64,000 bases of DNA from Hymenobacter guriensis (GCF_015773195.1 NZ_JADWYK010000010.1:122680-186679); one strand, 5' to 3'; counted from the first letter of the stretch, positions 35,313 to 45,560 are shown. The notes: generated by a model from the sequence alone, not told the origin. Program-made: numbers and translations.

Positions 35313-36545
35313 TTAGGGTCGGTCTATTCGATACAGACGGCCTTGGTCGGTGATGGCATACAAGGCGCCATCGGTCCCCTGCGTGATGTCGCGGAAGCGT
35401 TGCCCTTCGCTGGCCAGCAGCCGCTCTTCGCCCACCACCCGGTTGTTGTCGATAACCAGGCGCACGATGTGCTGGCCGCTGAGGGCGCCGATGAACAGGT
35501 TGTTCTGCCATTCGGCGATGCGGTTGCCCGCGTAAAAGGTCATGCCGCTGGGGGACACCACCGGGTCCCAGTAGTAGACGGGTTGCTCCATGCCCTGTTG
35601 CTGCTGGATGCCGCTCAACACGGGCTGACCACTGTACTCAAGGCCGTAGGTAATCGTCGGCCAGCCATAATTAGCCCCCGGCTGAGGGCGGTTGAGCTCG
35701 TCGCCGCCCCGGGGGCCGTGCTCGCTTTGCCAGATATCTCCCGTCACTGGATGAATAGCCAAGCCTTGCGGGTTGCGGTGGCCAATGGAGTACAGTTCGG
35801 AACGGGCGCCCGCCTGCGTAAACACGGGATTGCCAGGGGCCGGCTGCCCGTCTTTCGTGATGCGGATAACCTTTCCCAGGGCCGCCGTAACGGATTGCGC
35901 CTGGGCCCGGGTGGCGTTATCGGCCCGTTCGCCGGTGCTCACTACCAGGTTACCCGACCGGTCGAACACCACGCGGCCGCCGTAATGATTCACACCGGCG
36001 TAGGCGGGCTCGGCCCGGTAAATCACGGTGGCCGCCTCGATGGTCCGTTCATCCGTCGCTAAGCGTCCCTTGCCGATGGCCGTCAGGTTGCCGCCCGGGC
36101 GGGCTTCCGAGAAGGACCAGTACACCATCCGGTTGGTGGCAAAATCCGGGTCGATACACAAGCCCAGCAGCCCGCCCTGCCCGGAGGCATTGACCGCAGG
36201 CAGGCCCGTGATGGGTGCGCTGACCACGCCGGCTGGCGTAACGATGCGCAGCTGGCCGGCTTTTTGGGTTATCAGCAAGCAGCCATCGGGCAAACTTGCC
36301 ACGCCCCACGGGTTGGTCAGCGAGGACGTGACGATGGCCGCCCGGTAGCTGCTGGCCGGGGTCGTGACGCCACTAACCCGGGTTTGGCCCGTAAAGGCGG
36401 GACGATAATTGGCATTGGGCGCATTGGTTTCCACCGGGGACGTGGGAGTAACCGGCGGGGTAGGCGTCGCACCATCATCTCCTCCGCGCGAACACGACAG
36501 CAGGGCGAGCGAAGAACCAAAGGCGAAAAGCAGGCGCTGTTTCAT
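35313..36545 (-). CDS. PQQ-type soluble sugar dehydrogenase, lipoprotein
   Basis: The 410-residue protein has a lipobox signal (ALLSCSRGG) and the six-bladed propeller of the glucose/sorbosone dehydrogenase family: PWGVASLPDGCLLITQK, QGGLLGLCIDPDF, NHYGGRVVFDRSGNLVVSTGER, IGHRNPQGLAIHPVTGDIWQSEHGPRGGDELN. The His of NHYGG and the RNPQG and EHGPRGGDE motifs match the PQQ and calcium site of YliI-type aldose dehydrogenases. It oxidises sugars in the periplasm if PQQ is available; no pqq genes are in the window. Confidence 0.86.
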   Translation of the reverse strand: MKQRLLFAFGSSLALLSCSRGGDDGATPTPPVTPTSPVETNAPNANYRPAFTGQTRVSGVTTPASSYRAAIVTSSLTNPWGVASLPDGCLLITQKAGQLRIVTPAGVVSAPITGLPAVNASGQGGLLGLCIDPDFATNRMVYWSFSEARPGGNLTAIGKGRLATDERTIEAATVIYRAEPAYAGVNHYGGRVVFDRSGNLVVSTGERADNATRAQAQSVTAALGKVIRITKDGQPAPGNPVFTQAGARSELYSIGHRNPQGLAIHPVTGDIWQSEHGPRGGDELNRPQPGANYGWPTITYGLEYSGQPVLSGIQQQQGMEQPVYYWDPVVSPSGMTFYAGNRIAEWQNNLFIGALSGQHIVRLVIDNNRVVGEERLLASEGQRFRDITQGTDGALYAITDQGRLYRIDRP

Positions 36546-36787
36546 GTTAGGGCTTAAAGGTGGTTGAATGGTCTATTTCCCGGCTTAGCTATCCCATACC
36601 TAGTGTAATAGCCGGCTGTTATTAAGCGCCCGTCCTATAAGCATGCTTCATCTATGGTACTTCTCCGTTACCCTTTTTAACCAGACGGTTTTGCCTTTTT
36701 TGGTAGGGACAGTGGCCAGATAAGGAAAGGTGTTTTGCGGGCACCGTACTATTGCTCCACGCCAGACTGGCATTGAGGATTCCTGCG

Positions 36788-38383
36788 TTAGCGGAGGCTG
36801 CCTGACGTGACGGCCTTTTCAATGACGTCCAGTCGCGCTTTCTTGGGGTCGGGCTCTCCAACGGCAGAGCCATCAGGTCGAAACTCAATGAGTTCATTCT
36901 TCCTGGAGTCATACACGGGCCAGGAGGGCAGTCCCTTGCCATTGGGATTACCGGACTTCGCAAAGTTGGCCCAATAGGTATTCATCATTGTGGCCACTTC
37001 TTGGTCTTTGGGAACCACAGCCGCCGCATTTTGCCCCCTGATGGTGCCAAATACATATGGAATCTCGGACGCATGTCCTGCGCCATACCGCATGTACTGC
37101 TGCATCGAAGGCGAGACATAGGAGAACAGGTAAATGTAGGCGGGCGTACCCTTGGCCGTAAACGCTTTCGCCGTAAATCGGGCCGGCTCTGCCCACACTT
37201 TGTCGGTGTTGACCTGCGTGAGCATCTTGGCAAATTCCGTGTTGCCATCCGCATCATAGACAGCGGCTGCCTGGTCCCTCGCGTTGCCGAACAACGAGAG
37301 CAGCTGCTCCTTGGAGGTAGCATTGACAAAGCCACCGGGCACCTCCGCGCTGTTGGACCCGATAATTATCGGCACCTGCGGCACCCGGCCGGCTTTGTAG
37401 GCACTCTCAGCCGTTTCCACCACGAGCTTGCCATCGAGAATCGGCCCTGGGTAGGTGGGCGGACCACCGGGGCCCGCTGTTTCCTGGCCGTCATCCAATA
37501 TTTCGGCTGCACTGAGCGCCCGCAGCTTGGCCAAGGCTGCGGCATCTGTCCCTTCGATGTTACACCGCTTAGCAAAATTTACGCCGATGGCTTCCGCTGA
37601 AACGGGATAGTGCACATCCACATTTTCCTTATTGATGGGTCGTCCGGTAAGCACACCATCGCGGCCGCCGCCGGACTCCACAATAGCTTTGTGGAACAGC
37701 CCTTTCGCCGCGGGTATGGTCAGCAGGGATTGTACGGAAACCCCACCTGCCGACTCGCCGAAAATGGTCACGTTATTGGCGTCTCCCCCAAACTCGGCGA
37801 TATTCTTCTGAATCCACTGCAGAGCCGCAATCTGGTCCATGTAGGCGTAGTTGCCTTTGGGCTCATTGGGCTTTTCCTGGCTCAAGGCGGGAAACGCGAA
37901 GAACCCGAACCGCCCTAACCGGTAGTTCATAGACACCAGCATCACCCCCTGCTTAGTAAACGAGGCCCCGGTAAAATCAGCGCCGCCCCCGCTACCGAAC
38001 ACAAAACCGCCACCGTGAATCCAGACCATTACGGGCAGCTTTGATTTCTTCGTGGCGGAAGCCGGGGCCCACACATTAAGAAACAGACAATCTTCGGAGG
38101 AAGTCTTCGACATGCCCGAGCCGCGTGGCCAGCCCGCCTGCGGGGCATCAGCCCCGTACTTGCTGGCCTCCCGCACGCCCTGCCACGCCGGGAAAGGTTG
38201 GGGCGGACGCCAGCGATTCGCGCCGACCGGAGCCGCCGCGTACGGGATACCCTTAAAGCTGGTGACATCCCCTTCCGTCACACCGCGTACGACGCCGGCG
38301 GCTGTACGAACCGTTGGCATGGGTTGCTGCGCCTGCAGGGCGTGGCTAATCAGCAAGACAAACCCCAGAATCATTCTTTTCAT
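36788..38383 (-). CDS. Type B carboxylesterase, exported
   Basis: The 531-residue protein has a signal peptide ([18 protein letters not shown]) and the type B carboxylesterase motifs: [24 protein letters not shown] (oxyanion hole) and the nucleophile [10 protein letters not shown] (Ser about residue 211). A Glu near 333 and His in [13 protein letters not shown] complete the expected triad. Length is normal. It is downstream of the reductase gene at 38489 by 105 nt and is probably part of the site F unit. Confidence 0.88.
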   Translation of the reverse strand: MKRMILGFVLLISHALQAQQPMPTVRTAAGVVRGVTEGDVTSFKGIPYAAAPVGANRWRPPQPFPAWQGVREASKYGADAPQAGWPRGSGMSKTSSEDCLFLNVWAPASATKKSKLPVMVWIHGGGFVFGSGGGADFTGASFTKQGVMLVSMNYRLGRFGFFAFPALSQEKPNEPKGNYAYMDQIAALQWIQKNIAEFGGDANNVTIFGESAGGVSVQSLLTIPAAKGLFHKAIVESGGGRDGVLTGRPINKENVDVHYPVSAEAIGVNFAKRCNIEGTDAAALAKLRALSAAEILDDGQETAGPGGPPTYPGPILDGKLVVETAESAYKAGRVPQVPIIIGSNSAEVPGGFVNATSKEQLLSLFGNARDQAAAVYDADGNTEFAKMLTQVNTDKVWAEPARFTAKAFTAKGTPAYIYLFSYVSPSMQQYMRYGAGHASEIPYVFGTIRGQNAAAVVPKDQEVATMMNTYWANFAKSGNPNGKGLPSWPVYDSRKNELIEFRPDGSAVGEPDPKKARLDVIEKAVTSGSLR

Positions 38384-38488
38384 GGTGTGCGCGCTTAGAT
38401 GGTTACCGTGTTATTTCTTTGGCGCCCTGCCTGCCCGCACTCGGACGGACAGGCACCTTCGCGCTGGACGCGGGCGATGTCGGCGGAA

Positions 38489-39676
<1,188 letters not shown>

Positions 39677-39772
39677 AGGTGATTGGTCAGTTTTATTGTG
39701 CCATACGCACCTTGCGGTCCAGTGCCTTTTACACGACAAAGATCCTTTCATTCTACAAGGAAGAAAAAAGCT

Positions 39773-39801
39773 AATCAAACCAATCAGTATGAAATTCAAA
39801 C
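39773..39801 (-). promoter_or_regulatory. AraC-type direct-repeat operator, site F
   Basis: TCAAA half-sites at 39775 and 39796 (21 bp apart) with AGTATG between them. On the - strand it faces the reductase at 39676. It is the rightmost copy and lies only about 20 bp from the IS3 remnant. Confidence 0.75.
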
Positions 39802-39819
39802 ACTTTCTGTCTTAGACAC

Positions 39820-40117
39820 TATTACCCTAAGTCCCGCCTCTCGACACCGGGCGACATCATCACGCGCTACCCCCACCTGCTGTGGTAGAGAGCGGTGACA
39901 AACCCTAACGAAGTCTGGAGCACGGATATCAACTAGTTACCTGTGGCCAGGGGCATCCTCTACCTGGTGGCCGTGCTCGACTAAGAGCTGAGCAACACGC
40001 TGGACTAGGGCTCTTGTCTTACTGCCCTGACCGAGGCTCTGCACTAGCAGCCAGTCCCGCACATCTTCCAATCCGACCAAGGCAGCCAGTTCACCAGCGC
40101 CACCTTCGAGCAGTAAA
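39820..40117 (+). pseudogene. IS3-family transposase OrfB remnant
   Basis: Read in one frame (with 39901 as a codon start), the stretch gives a degenerate IS3-type OrfB core: YPKSRLSTPGDIITRYPHLLW-stop-RAVTNPNEVWSTDI, then VARGILYLVAVLD and PHIFQSDQGSQFTSATF. The first two catalytic Asp residues of the DDE triad (STDI and SDQG) are visible. At least six stops (TAG or TAA) interrupt it and both ends are missing. It is a fossil, located where the metabolic block meets the accessory region. The remaining DNA to 40250 holds no gene. Confidence 0.85.
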
Positions 40118-40250
40118 GCTCCGGTAACGTGCGGCTGGTGCGGCCACGTTACCGCCGCCAACAACTACGACTTGAGTACAGGCTATGCCGTCTGCCCGTC
40201 GTGCGGAGGCAATTAAAAATAGTTGGTTTTGGGCTAAATATACGGGTTAT

Positions 40251-40310
40251 TTGTTGCTTTCAAGCATCAAAAGGGTGACCAAATTCGTACACGGACTATA
40301 CAACGCAAAC
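40251..40310 (+). promoter_or_regulatory. Shared island operator and promoter upstream of 40324
   Basis: TTGTTGC-N6-GCATCAA (one mismatch to the palindrome) lies at 40251-40270. The core GGACTATACAACGCAAAC lies at 40293-40310. TTGTTGC to CAAC is 50 bp. Confidence 0.7.
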
Positions 40311-40323
40311 ACCCTTCCCGACC

Positions 40324-40977
40324 GTGAAAGCCCTCGCCCCGAAATCTGCTCCTTTGTTTGCCCCCCGTCTGACCGCCTTTGGCTGCATTGACTGGCCTGC
40401 CGTGATGGAAACCTATGAGTTTACGTTCATCGGCTTGTGTAGCGACCCGGATAGGCGCGGCTGCTACGGCCAGCCTTTCATTGAGGACGCCCAGGCGGCT
40501 CCCTACCAAGGCTTGCCATTCGTCTCAGGCTTCAACACGGAAGACGACCGGAGTTTGAATGAACTGCTGCACGAACTGCGCTTGGTTGAGCAACACCCCG
40601 AACGGGTGGAAAAGCTGATGACCCAGCCGCAACGGGAGTTTCTGGGCACATGGGTACCGGTGGACTTGCCTGTTGAGTTTCGGTGCCTGTATGCTAACAT
40701 GACGCTAGCTGAGCGTCAGCAGCTCTTTCTGCGCGACCTGATACAGGCAACGCGCCAGCGCATCTACCATCAGCGCCTTAACGCGGCCGAGAGGGTGCAG
40801 CAGCAGAACACGCAATGCCGTCGGCAGCAGGAAAGCAACAGCTACTGGGCAAAGGTCGATGCCAACCGTGAACTAAGCCGACAAGTGCGAAGTAAGCTCC
40901 AGCGGCAGTCAGGCTACACCCTAACCTTTCATCAGCCTGCCGAGCAGCTAGATTTGTTTGTCAGTCAAGCAGCCTAA
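40324..40977 (+). CDS. Unknown protein with a possible sliding-clamp-binding motif
   Basis: The 217-residue protein is of unrecognised family. It is mostly alpha-helical and rich in Gln and Arg from residue 130 on. Near the C-terminus it carries QLDLF (in AEQLDLFVSQAA), a canonical match to the beta-clamp-binding pentapeptide QL[SD]LF, in the exposed tail position where such motifs usually work. I used the GTG at 40324, which lies 14 nt after the promoter core; the first in-frame ATG (40405) would lose 27 residues. Confidence 0.6.
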   Translation: MKALAPKSAPLFAPRLTAFGCIDWPAVMETYEFTFIGLCSDPDRRGCYGQPFIEDAQAAPYQGLPFVSGFNTEDDRSLNELLHELRLVEQHPERVEKLMTQPQREFLGTWVPVDLPVEFRCLYANMTLAERQQLFLRDLIQATRQRIYHQRLNAAERVQQQNTQCRRQQESNSYWAKVDANRELSRQVRSKLQRQSGYTLTFHQPAEQLDLFVSQAA

Positions 40978-40979
40978 AT

Positions 40980-41081
40980 GTGAATAAGCCTGCAATTCTC
41001 CGCCTTAAGGTGCGCTACTACGGGCGGCCATTGGAACACTGGGTGTTGTTAAACTCGTCCGGCTCGGTAATGGTCTACTAG
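40980..41081 (+). pseudogene. Short protein-like frame, 33 codons, likely a remnant
   Basis: A GTG 2 nt after the previous stop opens VNKPAILRLKVRYYGRPLEHWVLLNSSG... and ends at a TAG. The frame beyond the stop (HLMPANC, stop, AFTERSES) also looks protein-like, so this is probably a gene broken by two TAG codons. No family recognised. Confidence 0.3.
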
Positions 41082-41224
41082 CACTTGATGCCGGCCAATT
41101 GCTAGGCGTTTACCGAAAGGAGCGAAAGCGCGCACTCTGAAAAGGCAATAGATTTGACCTCTCTGTGCGGGATACTCCTGGTATGGCAGTTTACCCGAAC
41201 CAGGAGTTCTTACCTGCATCCCCT

Positions 41225-42034
41225 ATGCTTTGGATTTCGTCTCGCTCCTATTGGTTTGGCTTAGCTTCTCACTTCCTACTGCTTGGGGGGGTGTTTACCT
41301 TGATAGCTTGTCAAGGACCACCGGCGCAGGTTGCTCCACCCGCCAAAGCCTTTAGCGAAGGCCGAAAGCTGACGTACCAAGTAACGCAGGTTACTCCGGG
41401 TAGCCAGCAAGCACAGCTGGATACCATGGTGCTCACCAGCTTTGGTCCCAGTTTAAATTGGGGCGTCGATACGTTCCGTACCGCTCATTTCGCCCTCATC
41501 ACGCGGCAAACAAAACTAGGCTATAGCTACGATGCCCACGCCGCGCCACATGATTTTTCGGGCGTCATCGAGCACGATTCGCTCTTGTGGCTCCATCCCC
41601 CCCGGGAGGAGGCCTATTCTATTTTGGAGCTGAGCCCTTTTCCTTACATCCAATTGCCCGCCAAAACGGGCCATCGGTGGACGTGGGATTTAATGGTGAA
41701 CGAGAAGTGGGGCAACCCTAAGTGGGCAACGTGGCAGGGCAATATTCAGGTGCGCAGCCAGTATGAAGTCGTCGGTCAGCGGGAATTGCGCACGCCGCTG
41801 GGCTCCTTACCATGCTGGCTGGTTCGCGCCCACGCAAGCAGCTCAGTGGGTAACTCTTCCCTGGACCTCTGGTATCATCCCGCCTATGGGTTTGTGCAAC
41901 TGGACTATCGTACCCTCAACGGTACTCGGTTTATTTTCAAGCTGGTGGCCGAGAGCCTGGAGCACCCCGCCAAGCCATTGCCGCTACCCAATTCATTGCT
42001 TTTTGTGCCCCTCATGAGCGCCAGGAGTGGCTGA
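41225..42034 (+). CDS. Lipoprotein of unknown function, 269 aa
   Basis: The signal (WFGLASHFLLLGGVFTLIAC) ends in a lipobox Cys, so the protein is a lipoprotein. The rest is a beta-rich domain with many aromatic residues (SPFPYIQLPAKTGHRWTWDL, LWYHPAYGFVQLDY). It resembles the general look of Bacteroidota DUF-type outer-surface lipoproteins, but I cannot name a family. I chose the ATG at 41225; a longer frame begins at 41165. No island operator precedes it. Confidence 0.65.
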   Translation: MLWISSRSYWFGLASHFLLLGGVFTLIACQGPPAQVAPPAKAFSEGRKLTYQVTQVTPGSQQAQLDTMVLTSFGPSLNWGVDTFRTAHFALITRQTKLGYSYDAHAAPHDFSGVIEHDSLLWLHPPREEAYSILELSPFPYIQLPAKTGHRWTWDLMVNEKWGNPKWATWQGNIQVRSQYEVVGQRELRTPLGSLPCWLVRAHASSSVGNSSLDLWYHPAYGFVQLDYRTLNGTRFIFKLVAESLEHPAKPLPLPNSLLFVPLMSARSG

Positions 42035-42095
42035 CTCTTATCCTTCCTCAAAACGGCTTCACTGCGGTTCCTGCCGACCAAGCGCTTCCAAACCT

Positions 42096-42371
42096 ATGAG
42101 TACGACCCTCCTGGAAATATTCGAGCAGGCCCGCCACACCTTGCGAGTAGAACAAGAACGCCTGCGGTTAAACCGGCAGACGTATAACAGCTACCAGCGG
42201 CAAGCAATGGCCGCTGGGATGCCTGCGCCCGAGCGGGAGCAGTACGGCGCCCAGGCCCTGGCACGAGTAGGGCGCAGCATTACGGTTGTGGCTGATGCCG
42301 AAGCCCAGGTAGAAGGAGCATACACCGCTATTCCGGAGGCTGACAGGCCAATGGTTGAGTATTGGAGTTGA
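42096..42371 (+). CDS. Unknown small helical protein, 91 aa
   Basis: A 91-residue highly charged protein with a predicted helical hairpin (LLEIFEQARHTLRVEQERLRLNRQTYNSY...). It starts at the ATG 62 nt after the lipoprotein gene and is followed by a strong hairpin, so it likely ends that transcription unit. No family recognised. Confidence 0.55.
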   Translation: MSTTLLEIFEQARHTLRVEQERLRLNRQTYNSYQRQAMAAGMPAPEREQYGAQALARVGRSITVVADAEAQVEGAYTAIPEADRPMVEYWS

Positions 42372-42393
42372 CAGGAGCACCCTGGAGGAAGAA

Positions 42394-42434
42394 AGCACAA
42401 CGGCTGGGTATCATACCCGGCCGTTGTGCTTTTG
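42394..42434 (+). terminator. Strong terminator after 42096
   Basis: AGCACAACGG...CCGTTGTGCT with an inner GGGTAT-C-ATACCC stem, followed by TTTT. It forms a stem of more than 16 bp. Confidence 0.8.
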
Positions 42435-42759
42435 ATGGGGTCCTATTTGCCGCTGCAGAACATAGCGGGGGGTGTGCCGTTTAGGGGCCGGGCTTTTCTT
42501 TAGGGATTCAGGAAGCGTAGGGGTATGGTTATAGACTCTCCAGAGGGCTCTTAGGGCATGGACAGAAGCCGCACAACCCGTTGAACCTGCTACAAGCACA
42601 ATAGCGGCGTGAAGGCTATCCATTCGCTTACTGGGCAACGATGTGGAGTGAGGCCATTACATACGGTACACGTAATAGCTTGGAAGAAGCGGAGGATTTG
42701 TGTTGCATAAAGCAGAGAGAAAATAGAAGTGTCAAAGTACGAGCGTTTTTGGATTCATT
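42435..42759. other. Intergenic, no supported gene
   Basis: The only frames are a 75-codon one on the - strand (42411-42638) and a 68-codon one on the + strand (42641-42847). The second is crossed by the operator palindrome at 42756-42781, which argues against it being a gene. Confidence 0.4.
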
Positions 42760-42781
42760 GCAATTATATTTAATTGCAATG
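42756..42781 (+). promoter_or_regulatory. Class II palindrome, perfect 11-bp arms
   Basis: CATTGCAATTA-TATT-TAATTGCAATG. Its centre, GCAATTATATTTAATTGC (42760-42777), matches GCAAY-N8-RTTGC. Confidence 0.65.
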
Positions 42782-42889
42782 AGCAATGCATTACATTACC
42801 TTACATGCGATTTAACAGATTTTCGTTCGGCTTCTGAGTACAGATAGTGGCTGTTCAATACCAACAACACCTTTGCCTAAGCTGCCTGA

Positions 42890-42945
42890 TTGTTGCCTTA
42901 TATAAACCAGTGTTGAATAAACGCGTATATTTGGCAACAACGCAA
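42890..42945 (+). promoter_or_regulatory. Shared island promoter module upstream of 43123
   Basis: TTGTTGC at 42890-42896 is followed by GCGTATATTTGGCAACAACGCAA at 42923-42945. TATATTTG is a perfect TAnnTTTG -7 element. TTGTTGC to CAAC (42935) is 45 bp, as at 53679. Confidence 0.65.
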
Positions 42946-42956
42946 TTCTCTGAGTC

Positions 42957-43028
42957 ATGCAGCCTCGAAGGGTAGCTGGATTCCGCAGCTTTCAGCTAGC
43001 TGAGGCAATAGGTCTTGCCGACCTGTAA
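42957..43028 (+). CDS. Possible 23-aa leader peptide
   Basis: The first ATG after the promoter opens MQPRRVAGFRSFQLAEAIGLADL and stops at 43026-43028, 95 nt before the gene at 43123. It could be a leader peptide or an unused start. Confidence 0.25.
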   Translation: MQPRRVAGFRSFQLAEAIGLADL

Positions 43029-43122
43029 AGGCTAATTGCCGGGTAAGACTGCATGAGAAAGCCTCAGGACTACCCCGCATTCACCATTTCAGCCTAGCCG
43101 GGGGCTATACCCGGACGCACTT

Positions 43123-43395
43123 ATGAGAGATCCTTCAGCATTTCCTTATCCCGAAACCTACTCGGATAATGGTGATGGATTGCCGACCGGAAACAATGAC
43201 GGCAGCCCAGGTATGTCACTGCTCGACTACTATGCTGGTCAAGCTCTTGTCGGCCTAGCCACAAGGCCAGAATTTCAACAACTAAGCCAGCCCGCAATGG
43301 CGACCAAGTGCTTTGAGATTGCACACGCAATGCTCAATGAACGGCAAAAACAACATGCCCCACCGGCAGAACCAGGACTACGCGTAGTGAACTAA
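43123..43395 (+). CDS. Phage/plasmid-type protein of unknown function, 90 aa
   Basis: A 90-residue protein with the pattern PxPxTYSDN...GMSLLDYYAGQALVGLATRPE...AHAMLNERQK. Small proteins with the core GMTLRDYFAAQAL...ADAMLxxR are widespread on phages and mobile elements, without known function. It is probably expressed from the promoter at 42890. Confidence 0.65.
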   Translation: MRDPSAFPYPETYSDNGDGLPTGNNDGSPGMSLLDYYAGQALVGLATRPEFQQLSQPAMATKCFEIAHAMLNERQKQHAPPAEPGLRVVN

Positions 43396-43489
43396 TACGG
43401 AGCTGTGGCAAAGGGTGTAACCAAACTAAAACCTTTTATAAGTGCCACTTTCAGGGAAATCCCTTCGGATGATGCTACGGTTCGGGCGC

Positions 43490-44020
43490 TTACCCGGCGT
43501 CAACAACGCCTGTGCCGTCGAGCAACGTGCGAATGCCAGGCGCCAGCAGTTGGTCAAAATGACCTACCTGGATCAATAGGGCGGCGGCGTATTCTTCCTG
43601 CGTAGCAAATTGCAGGGTCAAGGCCTGGACGTAGCCTGCCATTGTAACGTCATCGGGCATAGCGCTTTTGCGGGCCCCTCGGTAGATGGTCAACCACAGG
43701 CTACCTACCTGATCCAGTTCTTTCGGCTTCAGCAGGTGTGGCCAGTCTCCGAACGGCACAGCGCCCTGGGTAACGGCCCAAAACATGGCAGCGGTCTTAA
43801 GCGGGTGGTCCATGCACCAGAGCATCTGCATCAACAGCGCTTCCATAAGCACCGGGTCGCGCTGCAGCGCGGCCGTACACTTGGGCCACAAAGCCACTTC
43901 CACTTTTTTGCCGCGCGGCGGCCACATGGCCGGTATCACGCGCCCGTCCCGGCCTTCCATGAAAAAGGCCGCAATGCCCCGTTCCCGAAAGCGTTGTAAA
44001 TAAGTGGGGTAGTGCTCCAT
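43490..44020 (-). CDS. Unknown protein, 176 aa
   Basis: A 176-residue soluble helical protein of unrecognised family with a tryptophan-rich middle (WPKCTAALQRDP, LMQMLWCMDHPLKTAAMFWAVTQG). Starting at MEHYPTYLQRF (44020) avoids a 35-residue, cysteine-containing extension that looks non-coding. It is one of the few - strand genes of the accessory region and converges on 43123. Confidence 0.55.
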   Translation of the reverse strand: MEHYPTYLQRFRERGIAAFFMEGRDGRVIPAMWPPRGKKVEVALWPKCTAALQRDPVLMEALLMQMLWCMDHPLKTAAMFWAVTQGAVPFGDWPHLLKPKELDQVGSLWLTIYRGARKSAMPDDVTMAGYVQALTLQFATQEEYAAALLIQVGHFDQLLAPGIRTLLDGTGVVDAG

Positions 44021-44335
44021 CCGCAAGCGGTCAGACACCTGCAGAGACAAGGGGTAGAGAAAGCAGCAGTTAAACGGGGTGATTACTAGCACTGCGTTGA
44101 TGCTCAGACCTACGGCGGTATTCAACTTTTATGCGATGTGTATAATCGGCGCGGGTTTGGGTCACTGGGCGAATGGCACTACCTGGTTGGCGGCCCACAC
44201 AGTGCTTACCCAATAGCGGAAACTAACGCCGCCGGAGTGCCCCCTGACCGGCCCAAAGCCAGACAGAGGGTAGCTCGCTGACTTCGCTTTGCCAGCAGGA
44301 CACTAGGAGTCAGGCCAACTCCAATAAAAAACTTT
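44021..44335. other. Intergenic, no gene seen
   Basis: The divergent spacer between 43490-44020 and 44467 holds no open frame of note before the two palindromes at 44336. Confidence 0.4.
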
Positions 44336-44381
44336 GCAACTAAATTTAGTCGCATTCATTGTTGCAACTAAATTTAGTTGC
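44336..44381 (+). promoter_or_regulatory. Tandem class II palindromes upstream of 44467
   Basis: GCAACTAAATTTAGTCGC (44336-44353) and the perfect 18-bp palindrome GCAACTAAATTTAGTTGC (44364-44381). The centres are 28 bp apart. Confidence 0.7.
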
Positions 44382-44466
44382 TATGTTTGGGACGTGGCCG
44401 GTATTCAGCCTCCGCGTAAGCCGAAAAGCGAGTAGAGTAGGCATCTGTATTTTCTCTTTCAATACC

Positions 44467-44709
44467 ATGAAAAAAAAATTCACAAGCATCCTGCACTCTG
44501 TGCGCCAAAAGGGTAAAAAGGTAGCCGTAGTGGGCGCTTTGTCCGCCGGCATGATGGTGGCCGTAGCGCCAGCGAACAAGGCCGAAGCCAAGTGGTTTGG
44601 CACTGCCGTAGAGTGTGACGGCTTCGGCGGCGCCCGCAGCGTCACCCGCATCTTCGGCATTGCCGTTTCCGAAGGTGGTACGGTTCCTAACTCGGCCATG
44701 TGCCAGTAA
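44467..44709 (+). CDS. Small secreted protein, 80 aa
   Basis: An 80-residue protein with a long, clear export signal: MKKKFTSILHSVRQKGKKVAVVGALSAGMMVAVAPANKAEA (cleavage near residue 41). It leaves a mature peptide of about 39 residues starting KWFGTAVECDGFGG, with two Cys (ECDG and the penultimate MCQ) that could pair. I recognise no family; the look is of a secreted or periplasmic peptide, perhaps a bacteriocin-like or entry-exclusion factor. Two class II palindromes precede it and a terminator follows. Confidence 0.7.
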   Translation: MKKKFTSILHSVRQKGKKVAVVGALSAGMMVAVAPANKAEAKWFGTAVECDGFGGARSVTRIFGIAVSEGGTVPNSAMCQ

Positions 44710-44739
44710 CCGTATCCATTGTAGTAGTAAAAAAAGGTC

Positions 44740-44770
44740 AATACCGGGTAGCGATGCCCGGTATTGCTTT
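44740..44770 (+). terminator. Terminator after 44467
   Basis: AATACCGGG-N8-CCCGGTATT followed by GCTTTTG. Confidence 0.75.
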
Positions 44771-44802
44771 TGTTTCCGACCTTGTAGGTTCACAAAGCTA
44801 TT

Positions 44803-45531
44803 ATGCTCGCAGCTCTGCTCCTTTTTAGCGGTTCGTTGCTTACCAGCAACCCCGACTCTATCAAGCCCATCGCCCCGCAAACCTTAGCTGGCGTAACTAT
44901 TCGTCCAGGTCAGGAAGTGACCGTTACGCCCTTTGGGGAGAAGGTTAAACCACTACGTACGTACTACCTGATTGCAGGCACTAACATTGCCGTACAACTG
45001 CCGGCCAGCACCAGAGGTACCCTCCGTCGCATTCAGATCCAGCTGAAGCCAACGGACGTGCGCGCCGGGCGCCTGCGCGTGCAGTTGCTGGCCGCTCCGG
45101 AAGGAATTGTCAGCACTGTACCGGAAGAAGCCCAGCTACTGCCGGCACCGATTTACGTTACCCCGCAACAGATGAAAGAAGCCCCTAAGGGCTTGCTGAC
45201 GCTGGATGTAACGGAGTATAATATCCCTATGCCGAACGGCGGCGTTTTCGTGCTGGTAGAAGGGCTGGGCTCCCTTACGGCACCGAATTATGTGGCCATG
45301 ACGATGCCTACGAAAGGCTCGGGAGCTGCCACGGTCGTGACGGGTGGCGACAATGGCTATGAAACAACCAGGCTAACAGAGTGGGCAGAGCTGGAGCTGG
45401 CCACCTCCAACACCGAGCCTCGCACGTGGATAAAAGGTACCGACGGCCGCGGCTGGACGTTGCGCAAGCCTCGGGAGGACCCGAAGAAAGTAATCAACAG
45501 CCGCGTTTCCGTGGTAGTTGCAAAGGAATAA
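44803..45531 (+). CDS. Exported beta-rich protein of unknown function
   Basis: A 242-residue protein with a short hydrophobic N-terminus (MLAALLLFSGSLLTSN), probably a signal peptide, followed by a beta-strand-rich region (TYYLIAGTNIAVQLPAS..., GLLTLDVTEYNIPMPNGGVFVLVEGLG). The pattern suggests one or two beta-sandwich domains. No catalytic motif is visible. It lies after the terminator of the small secreted protein and may partly be read through from it. Confidence 0.6.
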   Translation: MLAALLLFSGSLLTSNPDSIKPIAPQTLAGVTIRPGQEVTVTPFGEKVKPLRTYYLIAGTNIAVQLPASTRGTLRRIQIQLKPTDVRAGRLRVQLLAAPEGIVSTVPEEAQLLPAPIYVTPQQMKEAPKGLLTLDVTEYNIPMPNGGVFVLVEGLGSLTAPNYVAMTMPTKGSGAATVVTGGDNGYETTRLTEWAELELATSNTEPRTWIKGTDGRGWTLRKPREDPKKVINSRVSVVVAKE

Positions 45532-45560
45532 CCTGGCCAGTAGAGCTTGGTATTAGGCTA

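Noticed and set aside
36652..36963. 103-codon - strand frame at the end of the carboxylesterase gene
   Set aside because: It overlaps the 3' end of the esterase gene out of frame and has no recognisable features.
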